DNA of 64,000 bases from Alphaproteobacteria bacterium. GTDB lineage: Bacteria; Pseudomonadota; Alphaproteobacteria; UBA8366; Aestuariispiraceae. How positions within the stretch are numbered: the first letter of the stretch is position 1; every line of letters starts with the position of its first letter. The notes beneath the pieces were generated by a model. That model worked only from the letters and a program-made list of their open reading frames with translations. It searched no databases and was not told the DNA's origin. Location of the stretch: contig SPJV01000100.1 in the NCBI GenBank assembly GCA_006844765.1, forward strand, positions 14,792-78,791, written 5' to 3'. This document shows positions 51,296-59,425 of this stretch, one piece after another. The position numbers were made by a program, and so were the translations under genes.

Positions 51296-52477
51296 ATGGT
51301 TGGCATTGCATTGAACGGAATTCAGAAGAGTTTCGGGGAAACCCGGGTTCTTAACAGTATCGATCTGCAGATCGAGGAGGGAGAATTCCTAACCCTGGTT
51401 GGTCCATCCGGCTGTGGAAAGTCGACCTTGCTGCGCATCATCTCGGGCCTGGAGGCGCAAAGCGCCGGATCCGTCACGATTGGTGATCGGCCCGTTGACG
51501 GCGTCCGGGCAAGCGACCGGGATCTTGCGATGGTCTTCCAGTCCTATGCCCTTTATCCGCATTTAACGGTCCGCGAGAACATGATGACCCCGCTTCGGAT
51601 GCGGGACTTGGGTTTCTGGCAGCGCCTTCCCTTGATTGGTCGCTTCCTTCCCGGGGCATCCGGCAAGTTGGAAGGGATGCGGAAACAAGTCAACGAGACC
51701 GCAGAAGTTCTAAAAATCGAAGCACTTCTTGAGCGGAAGCCGGGACAGCTTTCCGGCGGTCAGCGGCAACGCGCGGCTCTGGGGCGGGCGATGGTGCGGC
51801 GTCCTGTCGCCTTCCTGATGGATGAGCCGTTGTCGAACCTGGATGCAGCGCTACGCGTTCACATGCGCGCCGAGCTGACAGAACTCCATCGGCGGCTAAA
51901 CACCACCTTCATCTATGTCACCCATGATCAGGCCGAAGCGCTGACCATGTCGACCCGTGTTGCGGTGATGATGGATGGCGACATTCTGCAACTCGACACC
52001 CCCACGAATGTCTATAGCGATCCGGCCAATCTGCGTGTCGCGAGCTTTGTGGGCAGTCCGAAGATCAATGTCCTGGACGGCAGGCTGGATCGAGACGGTG
52101 TTGTCACCGTCATGAACCATCGTCTGCAACGACGCGTTCCCGGCGCGACACCGCAAGCGGTGAAGGTCGGCCTGCGCCCGGAACATCTGCGCCTTGTTCC
52201 CGAGATCTCAGGCCTTGGTGAATATGTTGGGACAGTCCGGCATTTGGAGCATCTGGGCTCCGACGTTTATCTGCATGTGGTGTTGAGCGATGGCACGACC
52301 ACTGCCATCGTCCGTTCCGACCCGGATCATGCCATGGGGATCGGTCATGGGGATACTGTCCGCATTGCCGAGACTCGCGGCGCGGCCATGATTTTTGATG
52401 CCGCAGGAGACCGCCTTCCCTTCGAACCTGTTTCGGAAAGCGCGCCCGTATCCTCCAAAACGCAGGAGGTTGCGTGA
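51296..52477 (+). CDS. Ugp/Mal-like ABC transporter ATP-binding protein
   Basis: A 393-residue ATPase of the UgpC/MalK/PotA group. Walker A GPSGCGKST, signature QLSGGQRQRAALGRAM, Walker B FLMDEPLSNLDAALR and a C-terminal TOBE-like domain (KVGLRPEHLRLVPE) are present. An insertion of ~30 residues after the Q-loop (GFWQRLPLIGRFLPG) is unusual. It drives the permease pair that follows; the first permease overlaps its stop by 4 bases. Confidence 0.92.
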   Translation: MVGIALNGIQKSFGETRVLNSIDLQIEEGEFLTLVGPSGCGKSTLLRIISGLEAQSAGSVTIGDRPVDGVRASDRDLAMVFQSYALYPHLTVRENMMTPLRMRDLGFWQRLPLIGRFLPGASGKLEGMRKQVNETAEVLKIEALLERKPGQLSGGQRQRAALGRAMVRRPVAFLMDEPLSNLDAALRVHMRAELTELHRRLNTTFIYVTHDQAEALTMSTRVAVMMDGDILQLDTPTNVYSDPANLRVASFVGSPKINVLDGRLDRDGVVTVMNHRLQRRVPGATPQAVKVGLRPEHLRLVPEISGLGEYVGTVRHLEHLGSDVYLHVVLSDGTTTAIVRSDPDHAMGIGHGDTVRIAETRGAAMIFDAAGDRLPFEPVSESAPVSSKTQEVA

Positions 52478-53433
52478 TGGGGCGCCGCCTGACCGGATAC
52501 TGGTTCACCGCGCCCGCAGTCGCGCTGATGGTCCTGATCCTGATCGCCCCGGTGATCGTGGCCGGGTTTCTCTCGCTCACCGACTACAGCCTGGGGAATG
52601 AGAGCGCCAATTGGGTTGGCTTCAAGAATTATGACAAGATCATCAACCGGTCGACCTATCAGAAGATGTTCAGCGCCTCGATCATCTATGTGCTGGTCGT
52701 TGTCCCGGCCTCGGTAGCGTTAGGGCTAGGCGCGGCGCTGCTGATCAACTCGCTGAAATTCGCCCAGGATTTCTACAAGACAATCTTCTTCCTACCGGTC
52801 ATGGCAGCCTTGTTGGCCATGGCCATCGTTTGGGAATTCGCGCTGCATCATTCCATCGGCATCGTGAATGAGTTCTTCGAGAGCGGGTGCGGCACCATCG
52901 CCGAAACAATCTTCAGCTTCGGCTGGATTCCCTTCGTCGATGGTGCCGAGACCTGGTATGGCCGGCATTGCGCAGCAGGCGAGTTTCCACTGTGGCTGCG
53001 CGACAAAGGCTATGCGCTTGGCACGATCTGCTTTATCGGCATCTGGCAGGCTTTTGGCTTCAACATGGTGTTGTATCTGGCTGGCCTGACCGGCATCCCG
53101 CGTGAGCTGCTGCAAGCAGCCGAAATGGATGGCGCAAAGAGCGGCTGGGAGCGATTCCGGCTGGTCATCTGGCCAATGCTGGGGCCGACCACGGTCTTCG
53201 TCGTGACCATCACGTCAATCCGGTCCTTCCAGGTCTTCGACACGGTAGAAGCACTGACCCAGGGTGGTCCGTCAAAATCCACCTACGTCATGATGTACGC
53301 AATCTACGAAAAGGCCATCAAACAGAACCTGATGGGGATCGGCGCGGCAATCACGATCGTCTTCCTGGCCTTCGTCCTGATCATCACTTTCATCCAGCGC
53401 TATCTGGTCGAACGACGGGTGCATTACTCATGA
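52474..53433 (+). CDS. ABC transporter permease (UgpA type)
   Basis: A 319-residue membrane protein with six helices. It shows GRRLTGYWFTAPAVALMVLILIAPVIVAGFLSL at the N-terminus and the EAA-loop ELLQAAEMDGAKSGWERFRLVIWPMLGPTT. A periplasmic insertion near residues 125-175 (with FESGCGTIAE and TWYGRHCAAGEF) is longer than in most UgpA proteins and has two cysteines. It overlaps both neighbours by 4 bases. Confidence 0.9.
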   Translation: MMGRRLTGYWFTAPAVALMVLILIAPVIVAGFLSLTDYSLGNESANWVGFKNYDKIINRSTYQKMFSASIIYVLVVVPASVALGLGAALLINSLKFAQDFYKTIFFLPVMAALLAMAIVWEFALHHSIGIVNEFFESGCGTIAETIFSFGWIPFVDGAETWYGRHCAAGEFPLWLRDKGYALGTICFIGIWQAFGFNMVLYLAGLTGIPRELLQAAEMDGAKSGWERFRLVIWPMLGPTTVFVVTITSIRSFQVFDTVEALTQGGPSKSTYVMMYAIYEKAIKQNLMGIGAAITIVFLAFVLIITFIQRYLVERRVHYS

Positions 53434-54413
53434 ACATGTCCAGCTACCATTATCTCGGCGAGACGTGGAAACACGCGATCCTGATCGTGGGATCCATCGT
53501 GGTGATCCTGCCCTTCTACATCATGCTGAGCTATTCCCTGAAGAGCCCCGGCGAGATTGAGCGGAATGAGGGCGGCTTCTTCGGCAGCCAGGAGATGATG
53601 ATCGATGAGCGTTGCGCAAAGTTGCGCGAACCTGATCAGGCCGCCATCGACAGCGCGAGGCAGCGCTTCACCGGGTTATCGGACAGCGAAATCTACAAAG
53701 CCTTGAAGGCGGAAATCGACACCGAATGTTCGGTGCGCCCGATCATCTTCAACTACACCAAGGCGTTCTCCGAAGCCCCGCTGCTGCGCTACCTGATGAA
53801 TGGCGTGATCGTCACTGTTTCGATCTTCGTGGTCCAGGTAATCGTCGCGCTGCCCTGCGCCTATGCACTCTCCAAGCTGCGCTTCCGGGGGCGGGAATTT
53901 GTCTTCGGCATGGTGCTGTTCTGCCTGCTGATCCCGGTCCACGCCATCGCCCTGCCGCTCTATATCATGCTGGCCAAGCTGGGTCTGACCAACACCTATG
54001 CCGCCTTGGTGATCCCCTGGACCATCTCCGTCTTCGGCATCTTCTTGATGCGGCAGTTCTTCATGACCGTGCCGGATGATCTGATCGATGCGGCGCGGAT
54101 GGATGGGTTGGGAGAGTTCTCAATCGTCTGGAATGTCATGCTGCCGACGGCGATTCCGGCGCTTCTCGCCTTCGCGATCTTCTCGGTCGTCGCCCACTGG
54201 AACGACTATTTCTGGCCGCGCATCGTTGTCACGGGCAATCGCGATCTTTTCACGCCACCGCTTGGCCTGCGCGAGTTCAAGGGCGATGCGGATGGCAGTT
54301 TCTTCGGCCCCATGATGGCCACCGCCACAATCATCGTAACCCCGCTTATCGTCGCCTTCTTACTGGCGCAGCGGAAGTTCATCGAAGGGATCACGCTGAC
54401 AGGGATGAAGTAA
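53430..54413 (+). CDS. ABC transporter permease (UgpE type)
   Basis: A 327-residue membrane protein. The EAA-loop is PDDLIDAARMDGLGEFSIVWNVMLPTAIPALL, and VVAHWNDYFWPRIV matches carbohydrate/glycerol-3-phosphate permeases. A large soluble segment, about residues 40-105 (including DERCAKLREPDQAAID and ECSVRPI), is inserted after the first helix; like the insertion in the partner permease it contains cysteines. This may mean a periplasmic contact specific to this transporter. Confidence 0.9.
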   Translation: MNMSSYHYLGETWKHAILIVGSIVVILPFYIMLSYSLKSPGEIERNEGGFFGSQEMMIDERCAKLREPDQAAIDSARQRFTGLSDSEIYKALKAEIDTECSVRPIIFNYTKAFSEAPLLRYLMNGVIVTVSIFVVQVIVALPCAYALSKLRFRGREFVFGMVLFCLLIPVHAIALPLYIMLAKLGLTNTYAALVIPWTISVFGIFLMRQFFMTVPDDLIDAARMDGLGEFSIVWNVMLPTAIPALLAFAIFSVVAHWNDYFWPRIVVTGNRDLFTPPLGLREFKGDADGSFFGPMMATATIIVTPLIVAFLLAQRKFIEGITLTGMK

Positions 54414-54433
54414 TCACCCTGCCCAGCACACAG

Positions 54434-54455
54434 TTTCCTCCCGAACGGGGGGAAA
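54434..54455 (+). terminator. Intercistronic hairpin before the ABC binding-protein gene
   Basis: TTTCCTCCC pairs with GGGGGGAAA (one wobble) across GAAC. It lies 20 bases after the UgpE-type stop; no T-run follows, so a processing or stabilising role is as likely as termination. Confidence 0.45.
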
Positions 54456-54520
54456 GAAGGAGGGGACCCAACCCGTCGCCAAACCAGCCGGGCCCCCTGA
54501 CGCAACCAAGGAGAAAGAGT

Positions 54521-55774
54521 ATGAAACGCACCCTTACCGCCGTCGCGCTTCTTGCAGCGGCTACCGCTGCCCAGGCGCAAGATAAGGTGACCATCGAGTT
54601 CGCCTATCCCTATTCGCACCTGTTTGACGTAACCTATGAGAAAATCCTGCCCAAGTTCAAGGAGCAGTATCCGCATATCGATGTGCAGATGCGTGCGGCC
54701 TATGAAGGCTATGAAGACGGCACGAACACGATCCTGCGTGAAGCTGTCTCGGGCAACCTGCCGGATGTCACCATGCAGGGCCTGAACCGCCAGGCGATCC
54801 TGGTTGAAAAAGGCATCGCCAAATCCCTTGAGCCGTTCATCGCCAAAGAAGCCGACTTTGCCAAAGAAGGTTATCACGAAGCGATGCTCGAGCTGGGCAC
54901 CTTCGACAGCAAAGTGCATGGCCTGCCCTTCTCTGTCTCGCTGCCGGTCGGTTACTACAACATGGACCTGATGAAAAAGGCCGGGATCACCGAGTACCCC
55001 AAAACCTGGAAAGACGTGGTTTCCGCCTGTAAGACCATGCGGGCAAATGGCGTTTCCAACCCAATGTTCTGGGGCTGGAACATCACCGGCAACTGGTTCT
55101 TGCAAGCCATGATGTGGAGCCAGAACGAACCGACGGTGAAAGGCAACAAAGTCAATATCGACGGCGATGCCGGCCTGACCGCCTTCAACACCATGCACAC
55201 GCTGTTCCGCGAATGCGAGATGAAGAACCTGGAATGGAAGGAAGCCCTGTCATCCTTCGCTACCGGGGAAATCGGCATGATGTTCTGGTCAACCTCCGCG
55301 CTTGGCGCCGTTGAACGCGCACAAGGCGACTTCACGCTGAAAACCGGTCCGTTCCCGGGCATCGAAGGCAAGCCGATGGGTCTGCCGGCCGGTGGTAACT
55401 CCGCCATGCTCGTCTCCACCTCCGACGATCCGAAGGAATTGGAAGCGGCTTGGCTGTGGCTGAAGTTTATCACTTCCGGCGAAGGCGCTGCTGAAGTGGC
55501 CCGCACGACCGGCTACATGCCGCCGAACAAGGCCGCCAACGAAATCATCCTGAAGGATTTCTACGACCAGAACCCGAACAAGATGACCGCCGTGACCCAG
55601 CTTCCGCTGCTGCGCGAATGGCAGGCTTATCCGGGCGACAATGGTCTGGCGATCACCCAGGTGATCTATGACGGTATCGAGCGGATCGTTGTTGGCGATG
55701 CTGACGACATGGAAGAATTCCGTGAAGAACTGTTTGAAGAAGTTCAAGAGCTGATGCCCGCCAACGGTTCTTGA
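54521..55774 (+). CDS. Extracellular solute-binding protein (UgpB type)
   Basis: A 417-residue family 1 binding protein with signal MKRTLTAVALLAAATAAQAQD. Typical parts are FAYPYSHLFDVTYEKILPKFKEQYPHIDVQ, SGNLPDVTMQGLNRQAIL and GLPFSVSLPVGYYNMDLMKKAGI. It should present a phosphate ester, phosphodiester or similar solute to the two permeases upstream. The phosphodiesterase gene that follows supports an organophosphate ligand. AAGGAG precedes its ATG. Confidence 0.92.
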   Translation: MKRTLTAVALLAAATAAQAQDKVTIEFAYPYSHLFDVTYEKILPKFKEQYPHIDVQMRAAYEGYEDGTNTILREAVSGNLPDVTMQGLNRQAILVEKGIAKSLEPFIAKEADFAKEGYHEAMLELGTFDSKVHGLPFSVSLPVGYYNMDLMKKAGITEYPKTWKDVVSACKTMRANGVSNPMFWGWNITGNWFLQAMMWSQNEPTVKGNKVNIDGDAGLTAFNTMHTLFRECEMKNLEWKEALSSFATGEIGMMFWSTSALGAVERAQGDFTLKTGPFPGIEGKPMGLPAGGNSAMLVSTSDDPKELEAAWLWLKFITSGEGAAEVARTTGYMPPNKAANEIILKDFYDQNPNKMTAVTQLPLLREWQAYPGDNGLAITQVIYDGIERIVVGDADDMEEFREELFEEVQELMPANGS

Positions 55775-55799
55775 TCGCCTTTGTTTCTACGCGTACCAA

Positions 55800-55829
55800 T
55801 CGACCGGGGGCTGTCATGCTCCCGGTCGA
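55800..55829 (+). terminator. Hairpin between the binding-protein and phosphodiesterase genes
   Basis: TCGACCGGGGGC and GCTCCCGGTCGA form a 12-bp stem (one wobble) with loop TGTCAT. No T-run follows. It is the same arrangement seen after the TRAP binding protein and after the second PhnD. Confidence 0.6.
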
Positions 55830-55868
55830 CCGGTCCCTGCCCCAATTTCTGACAAAGAAGTTCATCCA

Positions 55869-56705
55869 ATGAAGCTGATCCACCTGACCGACACGCATTT
55901 CGTCCCCAAGGGAAAGACCCTCTATGGCGGCGATCCCCGGGCCAATCTTGAAGCCGCTGTGGCCGATATCAACCGCGCCCATGGCGATGCCGATCTGGTG
56001 GTTGTCACCGGCGACCTGACCCATTGGGGTGAAGCGGAAGCCTTTGCGAGCCTGGCCGAGGTGTTTACGGAACTCTCTCCGCCGCTGCAGCTTCTGATCG
56101 GCAATCATGATGCGCGCGATGTCTTTGCGGCGCATTTCCCGGATCAAGCCTTAGATGAAAACGGTTTTGTGCAATCTGTTCGCAAGACAGAGGCCGGCCA
56201 TCTGATCTTTCTGGATACCAATCTGGTCGGCACCCATGCCGGTTGGTTCTGCGAGGCCCGTCGCCAATGGCTGGCGGAAAGGTTATCTGAAGCGGCCCTG
56301 GTCGATGCACCGGTTTTCCTGTTCATGCATCACCCGCCCTTCAAAATCGGCCTGCCGCCGCTTGACCGTATCTCCCTGCAAGAACCAGAGCTTTTCGCCG
56401 ATGTCGTGCTGCCGCATGCAAGCCGCATCCGCCATCTCTTCTTCGGTCATATCCACCGCCCCCTGAGTGGCAGCTGGAACGGCATCCCGGTATCAACCCA
56501 ACGCGCGATGAACCACCAATGCTGGCTGGACTTCACGGCCGAAGAAGACATCGCCGGCAGTTTCGAGCCCCCGGCCTATGGTGTTGTCCTGATCGACCCG
56601 CAGCAGGTCATTATCCACACCCATGACTTCCTGGATAAAAGCGAGAAGTTCAGTCTGCGCGACAGCCCCGTACAGGATTGGGCGATCCGCTACAGCCACC
56701 CGTGA
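55869..56705 (+). CDS. GpdQ/Icc-like metallophosphodiesterase
   Basis: A 278-residue cytosolic metallophosphoesterase. All metal-binding motifs are in order: LTDTH (Asp8, His10), GDLTHWGE (Asp49), GNHD (79-81), MHHPP (154-155) and FGHIHRP (GHIH 193-196). Length and motif spacing resemble GpdQ, a glycerophosphodiesterase with broad diester activity that also accepts phosphonate monoesters. It follows the Ugp-like importer, so it likely hydrolyses the imported diester; alternatively it may open the cyclic phosphate made by the C-P lyase. Confidence 0.9.
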   Translation: MKLIHLTDTHFVPKGKTLYGGDPRANLEAAVADINRAHGDADLVVVTGDLTHWGEAEAFASLAEVFTELSPPLQLLIGNHDARDVFAAHFPDQALDENGFVQSVRKTEAGHLIFLDTNLVGTHAGWFCEARRQWLAERLSEAALVDAPVFLFMHHPPFKIGLPPLDRISLQEPELFADVVLPHASRIRHLFFGHIHRPLSGSWNGIPVSTQRAMNHQCWLDFTAEEDIAGSFEPPAYGVVLIDPQQVIIHTHDFLDKSEKFSLRDSPVQDWAIRYSHP

Positions 56706-56723
56706 TTCAAAAGATCAAAGAGA

Positions 56724-57425
56724 ATGAGAGACAAGGCTTATCGATACGCAATCTTTGCCGTTCCGCCGCGCGATAGTGCGTTGTGGCATTTCGGCTGCGC
56801 CTGGCTGGGCCGCGATCCGGAGGGGGGGCCAACGCCACCGCTTCCGGCTGGGCTGACCATACCCGAGAAACCGGTGATCGAAGCACCAATGCGCTATGGC
56901 TTTCACGGCACCTTGAAGCCACCTTTCAAGATGCATGAGGAGACCGCCCCCTCTGCGTTATTCGACGCTGTGGAGCGCCTGGCAGAGGACCTGCCCACGA
57001 TACGGTTCGAACGCATGATAGTGCGCATGATCGGGCGGTTTCTTGCCATCGTTCCCGATCCGACACCCCCGGCATTGAAAGATTTGGCCGCCCGCCTTGT
57101 AATCGAACTCGATCATTTCAGAATGCCACCAACGCAGACAGAATTGAGCAGGCGCCGCGCCGCCGGGCTCAGCGAGCGGCAGGAAACCCTACTGAGTAAA
57201 TGGGGCTACCCCTATGTGCTTGATGAGTTCAAGTTCCACATGACCCTGACGGGTCGCATGGCCGAGGAACGTTTAGCCGAACTGCAATCGACCTTGACCG
57301 AGAAAGCTTTGGCAGCCGGCGCGCTTTCGCCCATCACCTTTCGAGAGGTGGCGATCTATGCCGAAGCCGCGCCTGATTCCACCTTCCGCCTGATCCGCCG
57401 TGTCCCCCTGGGCAGGAATATCTGA
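56724..57425 (+). CDS. DUF1045 (TIGR03223) phosphonate-operon 2H phosphoesterase-like protein
   Basis: A 233-residue protein of the DUF1045 family, which is known to occur in phosphonate operons but has no settled function. Two His-x-Thr motifs of the 2H phosphoesterase fold are visible: FHGTLKPP (His61, Thr63) and FHMTLTGR (His172, Thr174). This predicts cyclic phosphodiesterase activity. C-P lyase produces 5-phosphoribosyl 1,2-cyclic phosphate, normally opened by PhnP, which is absent from the window. It starts 18 bases after the phosphodiesterase gene and is convergent with phnN. Confidence 0.88.
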   Translation: MRDKAYRYAIFAVPPRDSALWHFGCAWLGRDPEGGPTPPLPAGLTIPEKPVIEAPMRYGFHGTLKPPFKMHEETAPSALFDAVERLAEDLPTIRFERMIVRMIGRFLAIVPDPTPPALKDLAARLVIELDHFRMPPTQTELSRRRAAGLSERQETLLSKWGYPYVLDEFKFHMTLTGRMAEERLAELQSTLTEKALAAGALSPITFREVAIYAEAAPDSTFRLIRRVPLGRNI

Positions 57426-57438
57426 ACTCGACCGCCAG

Positions 57439-58017
57439 TTAGGATGTTTTGAGCGCCGCGACAAAAGCGGCTTCCGCTGCTGACAGGTCCGTCGAATTAT
57501 CAATGGTAAGCACATCCGGGCCCGACACGTCATAGGCTGTTGCCCGTGCCACACGGCCCGCAATTTCTTCTTCCGTCTCCCGACCCCGATTTCGCAAACG
57601 TTCGGTTAACGCATCAGCGTTCGTTACGATGGACAGCACACGCAGCTTTTCATAGCGACTGCGCGCATCATCTAAAATCCCCCGCGAGACATTGACCACG
57701 ACCGAACGCCCCGCTGCCAAAGCCTCTTCAATTGAGGCAGGCACGCCATAACGCAGTCCGTGAGCGCGCCATTCAAGCGCGAAGGCACCGTCCTGGCTCT
57801 CCGCTTCAAACGCGCCCTCTGTCAACGCGCGATGCGCTTCCCCCCCCGCTTCCGCAGGACGGGTGATCGCCCGTGTTGGGAAGTGAAACTTCGTGTCATC
57901 GGCAAGGCGGGCCCGCGCGATATCGATCAGCGAATCCTTCCCGACGCCAGACGGCCCGACCACCAGAAACAATGTTCCCCGCTCAGGCAACCCGGCGACC
58001 CTCTCGCCAGGCGCCAC
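57439..58017 (-). CDS. phnN: Ribose 1,5-bisphosphate phosphokinase PhnN
   Basis: A 192-residue P-loop kinase with GTLFLVVGPSGVGKDSLIDIARARL. It resembles guanylate kinase but belongs to PhnN, making PRPP from ribose 1,5-bisphosphate at the end of the C-P lyase route. FPTRAITRPAEAGGEAHRAL matches the family. It overlaps the end of phnM by 35 bases and is coupled to it. Confidence 0.94.
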   Translation of the reverse strand: MAPGERVAGLPERGTLFLVVGPSGVGKDSLIDIARARLADDTKFHFPTRAITRPAEAGGEAHRALTEGAFEAESQDGAFALEWRAHGLRYGVPASIEEALAAGRSVVVNVSRGILDDARSRYEKLRVLSIVTNADALTERLRNRGRETEEEIAGRVARATAYDVSGPDVLTIDNSTDLSAAEAAFVAALKTS

Positions 58018-59125
58018 GCACCAAGGGATGGTGCGGTGTATATTCCACCCGGATCAGATCAGCCCGTTTTCCGACCGCGATTTCACCACGATCCGTCAGG
58101 CCAACGCCTTCCGCCGGGGTCTTTGTCACTGTCTGGACAGCCTTCGGCAGATCCATCCCCTCAATCTTCTCGGCAAGCAGAAAAGCGGAATGCAACAAGC
58201 TGGTCGGCACGTAATCGCTGGAGATAATGTCCAGATAGCCTTTCTCCGCCAGTTCCCGGGCCGAGACATTGCCGGAATGCGAGCCGCCACGGACAACATT
58301 CGGCCCGCCCATCATGACGCTGATCCCATTGCCATGAGAGGCCTTCGCCGCTTCAACAGTTGTCGGAAACTCAGCGATCCGCACGCCGTCGGAAACGGCT
58401 TCGCCGACGTGAGCGGCGGTTGCATCATCATGACTGGCGAGGGTTATTCCCCGATCCCGGCTGGCCTCAACAACGATACGCCGGTGCTTGTCACCAAATT
58501 CAACCTGTTCCGCTTTCCGCTTGGCGATGAAGTCATCCATCATCGACCCTTCCATGCTGAACTTTTTTTGATAGTAGAGCCGATAGGTGCCTTCATCGAC
58601 GAACTGTCTTTGACCGGGCGTGTGATCCATCAGGGAAACCATTCTGACAATCGGGTGGTCGATAAAGCCTTCAACCAGTTCCGGAAGGTCACGATAGGTT
58701 AGCTCGCAGCGCAAATGCAGCATGTGGTCCGCGCGCAGCAAGCCTTCCTGACGCGCTGTGGCAATGCTGTCGATCATCCGCTCAAGATGTTGAATCCGCA
58801 TCGAATCTTCAAAAATTGCCCCAACCGCAAGCGCATCCAAGACAGTCGTGATCCCAGACGCCGCCAACTGATTATCATGCGCGATAACTGCGGAAACCCC
58901 CGGCCAATCAGCGCCCGGGCGCGGGCTCATATGCGCTTCCAAGGCATCGGTATGCAGTTCGACAAGGCCAGGCAGGACATAGTCACCATCCAGGTCTTCG
59001 CCGCCGGGCATGGCAACAGCACCATCCGAAATATCGGCAATCGCGCCGTCCCGGATCAAGACCGCCCCCTCCAGGACAGAGTCCGCCAAGATCAGTCTTG
59101 CATTCTTAAGCAGCTTTTCAGTCAT
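57983..59125 (-). CDS. phnM: Alpha-D-ribose 1-methylphosphonate 5-triphosphate diphosphatase PhnM
   Basis: A 380-residue amidohydrolase that removes pyrophosphate from the ribosyl-phosphonate triphosphate before C-P cleavage. Canonical PhnM motifs are present: YVLPGLVELHTDALEAHMSPRPGADW, SLMDHTPGQRQFVD, ITLASHDDATAAHV and VMMGGPNVVRGGSHSGNVSA. It is the canonical paralogue, distinct from the one at 41121. It heads the phnMN operon, with a Pho-box-like site and a PhnF-type operator upstream. Confidence 0.95.
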   Translation of the reverse strand: MTEKLLKNARLILADSVLEGAVLIRDGAIADISDGAVAMPGGEDLDGDYVLPGLVELHTDALEAHMSPRPGADWPGVSAVIAHDNQLAASGITTVLDALAVGAIFEDSMRIQHLERMIDSIATARQEGLLRADHMLHLRCELTYRDLPELVEGFIDHPIVRMVSLMDHTPGQRQFVDEGTYRLYYQKKFSMEGSMMDDFIAKRKAEQVEFGDKHRRIVVEASRDRGITLASHDDATAAHVGEAVSDGVRIAEFPTTVEAAKASHGNGISVMMGGPNVVRGGSHSGNVSARELAEKGYLDIISSDYVPTSLLHSAFLLAEKIEGMDLPKAVQTVTKTPAEGVGLTDRGEIAVGKRADLIRVEYTPHHPLVRGAWREGRRVA

Positions 59126-59198
59126 GGTGCGAATTCCTGAACATTACAAATTGAGCCTCCAAAGGGGGCTCCTACCATGCGTGGGCTTGGCCCGGCAC

Positions 59199-59216
59199 GT
59201 GACAGTTTTTTGACCC
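59199..59216 (-). promoter_or_regulatory. Pho box-like site upstream of phnM
   Basis: On the minus strand GGGTCAAAAAACTGTCAC matches 15 of 18 positions of the PhoB box. It is 74 bases before the phnM start and directly downstream of a PhnF-type operator on the same strand. Confidence 0.65.
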
Positions 59217-59228
59217 ATCACTCGAACT

Positions 59229-59242
59229 GCTGAGTATACAGC
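59229..59242. promoter_or_regulatory. PhnF-type operator between phnM and the second phnC
   Basis: GCTGAGTATACAGC differs from the perfect site at 2 of 14 positions. It sits in the 300-base divergent region between phnM (minus) and phnC set 2 (plus), so it could control both. The rest of this region holds the Pho-box-like site and one more palindrome; I see no gene in it. Confidence 0.7.
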
Positions 59243-59395
59243 GAAGGGCAGGCTTCATGAAACCGTAACGAATTTGACGCCTTTCCGAAACCGCAACTCG
59301 ATATCTATCCGACGCCGATGATCAGGTTCCCACATGAATTTTCGTGCAAGGGGAGCCCAGTCGTTTGAGGCGGTTCAAGTCACCCGGGGGCGGTG

Positions 59396-59409
59396 CGGAC
59401 TTTAGTCCG
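59396..59409. promoter_or_regulatory. 14-bp palindrome upstream of phnC set 2
   Basis: CGGACT-TT-AGTCCG is an inverted repeat with 6-bp arms, 17 bases before the chosen phnC start. It could be an operator or a short leader hairpin; its sequence is unrelated to the PhnF-type sites. Confidence 0.35.
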
Positions 59410-59425
59410 TGCGGAAAGCGCAGGA

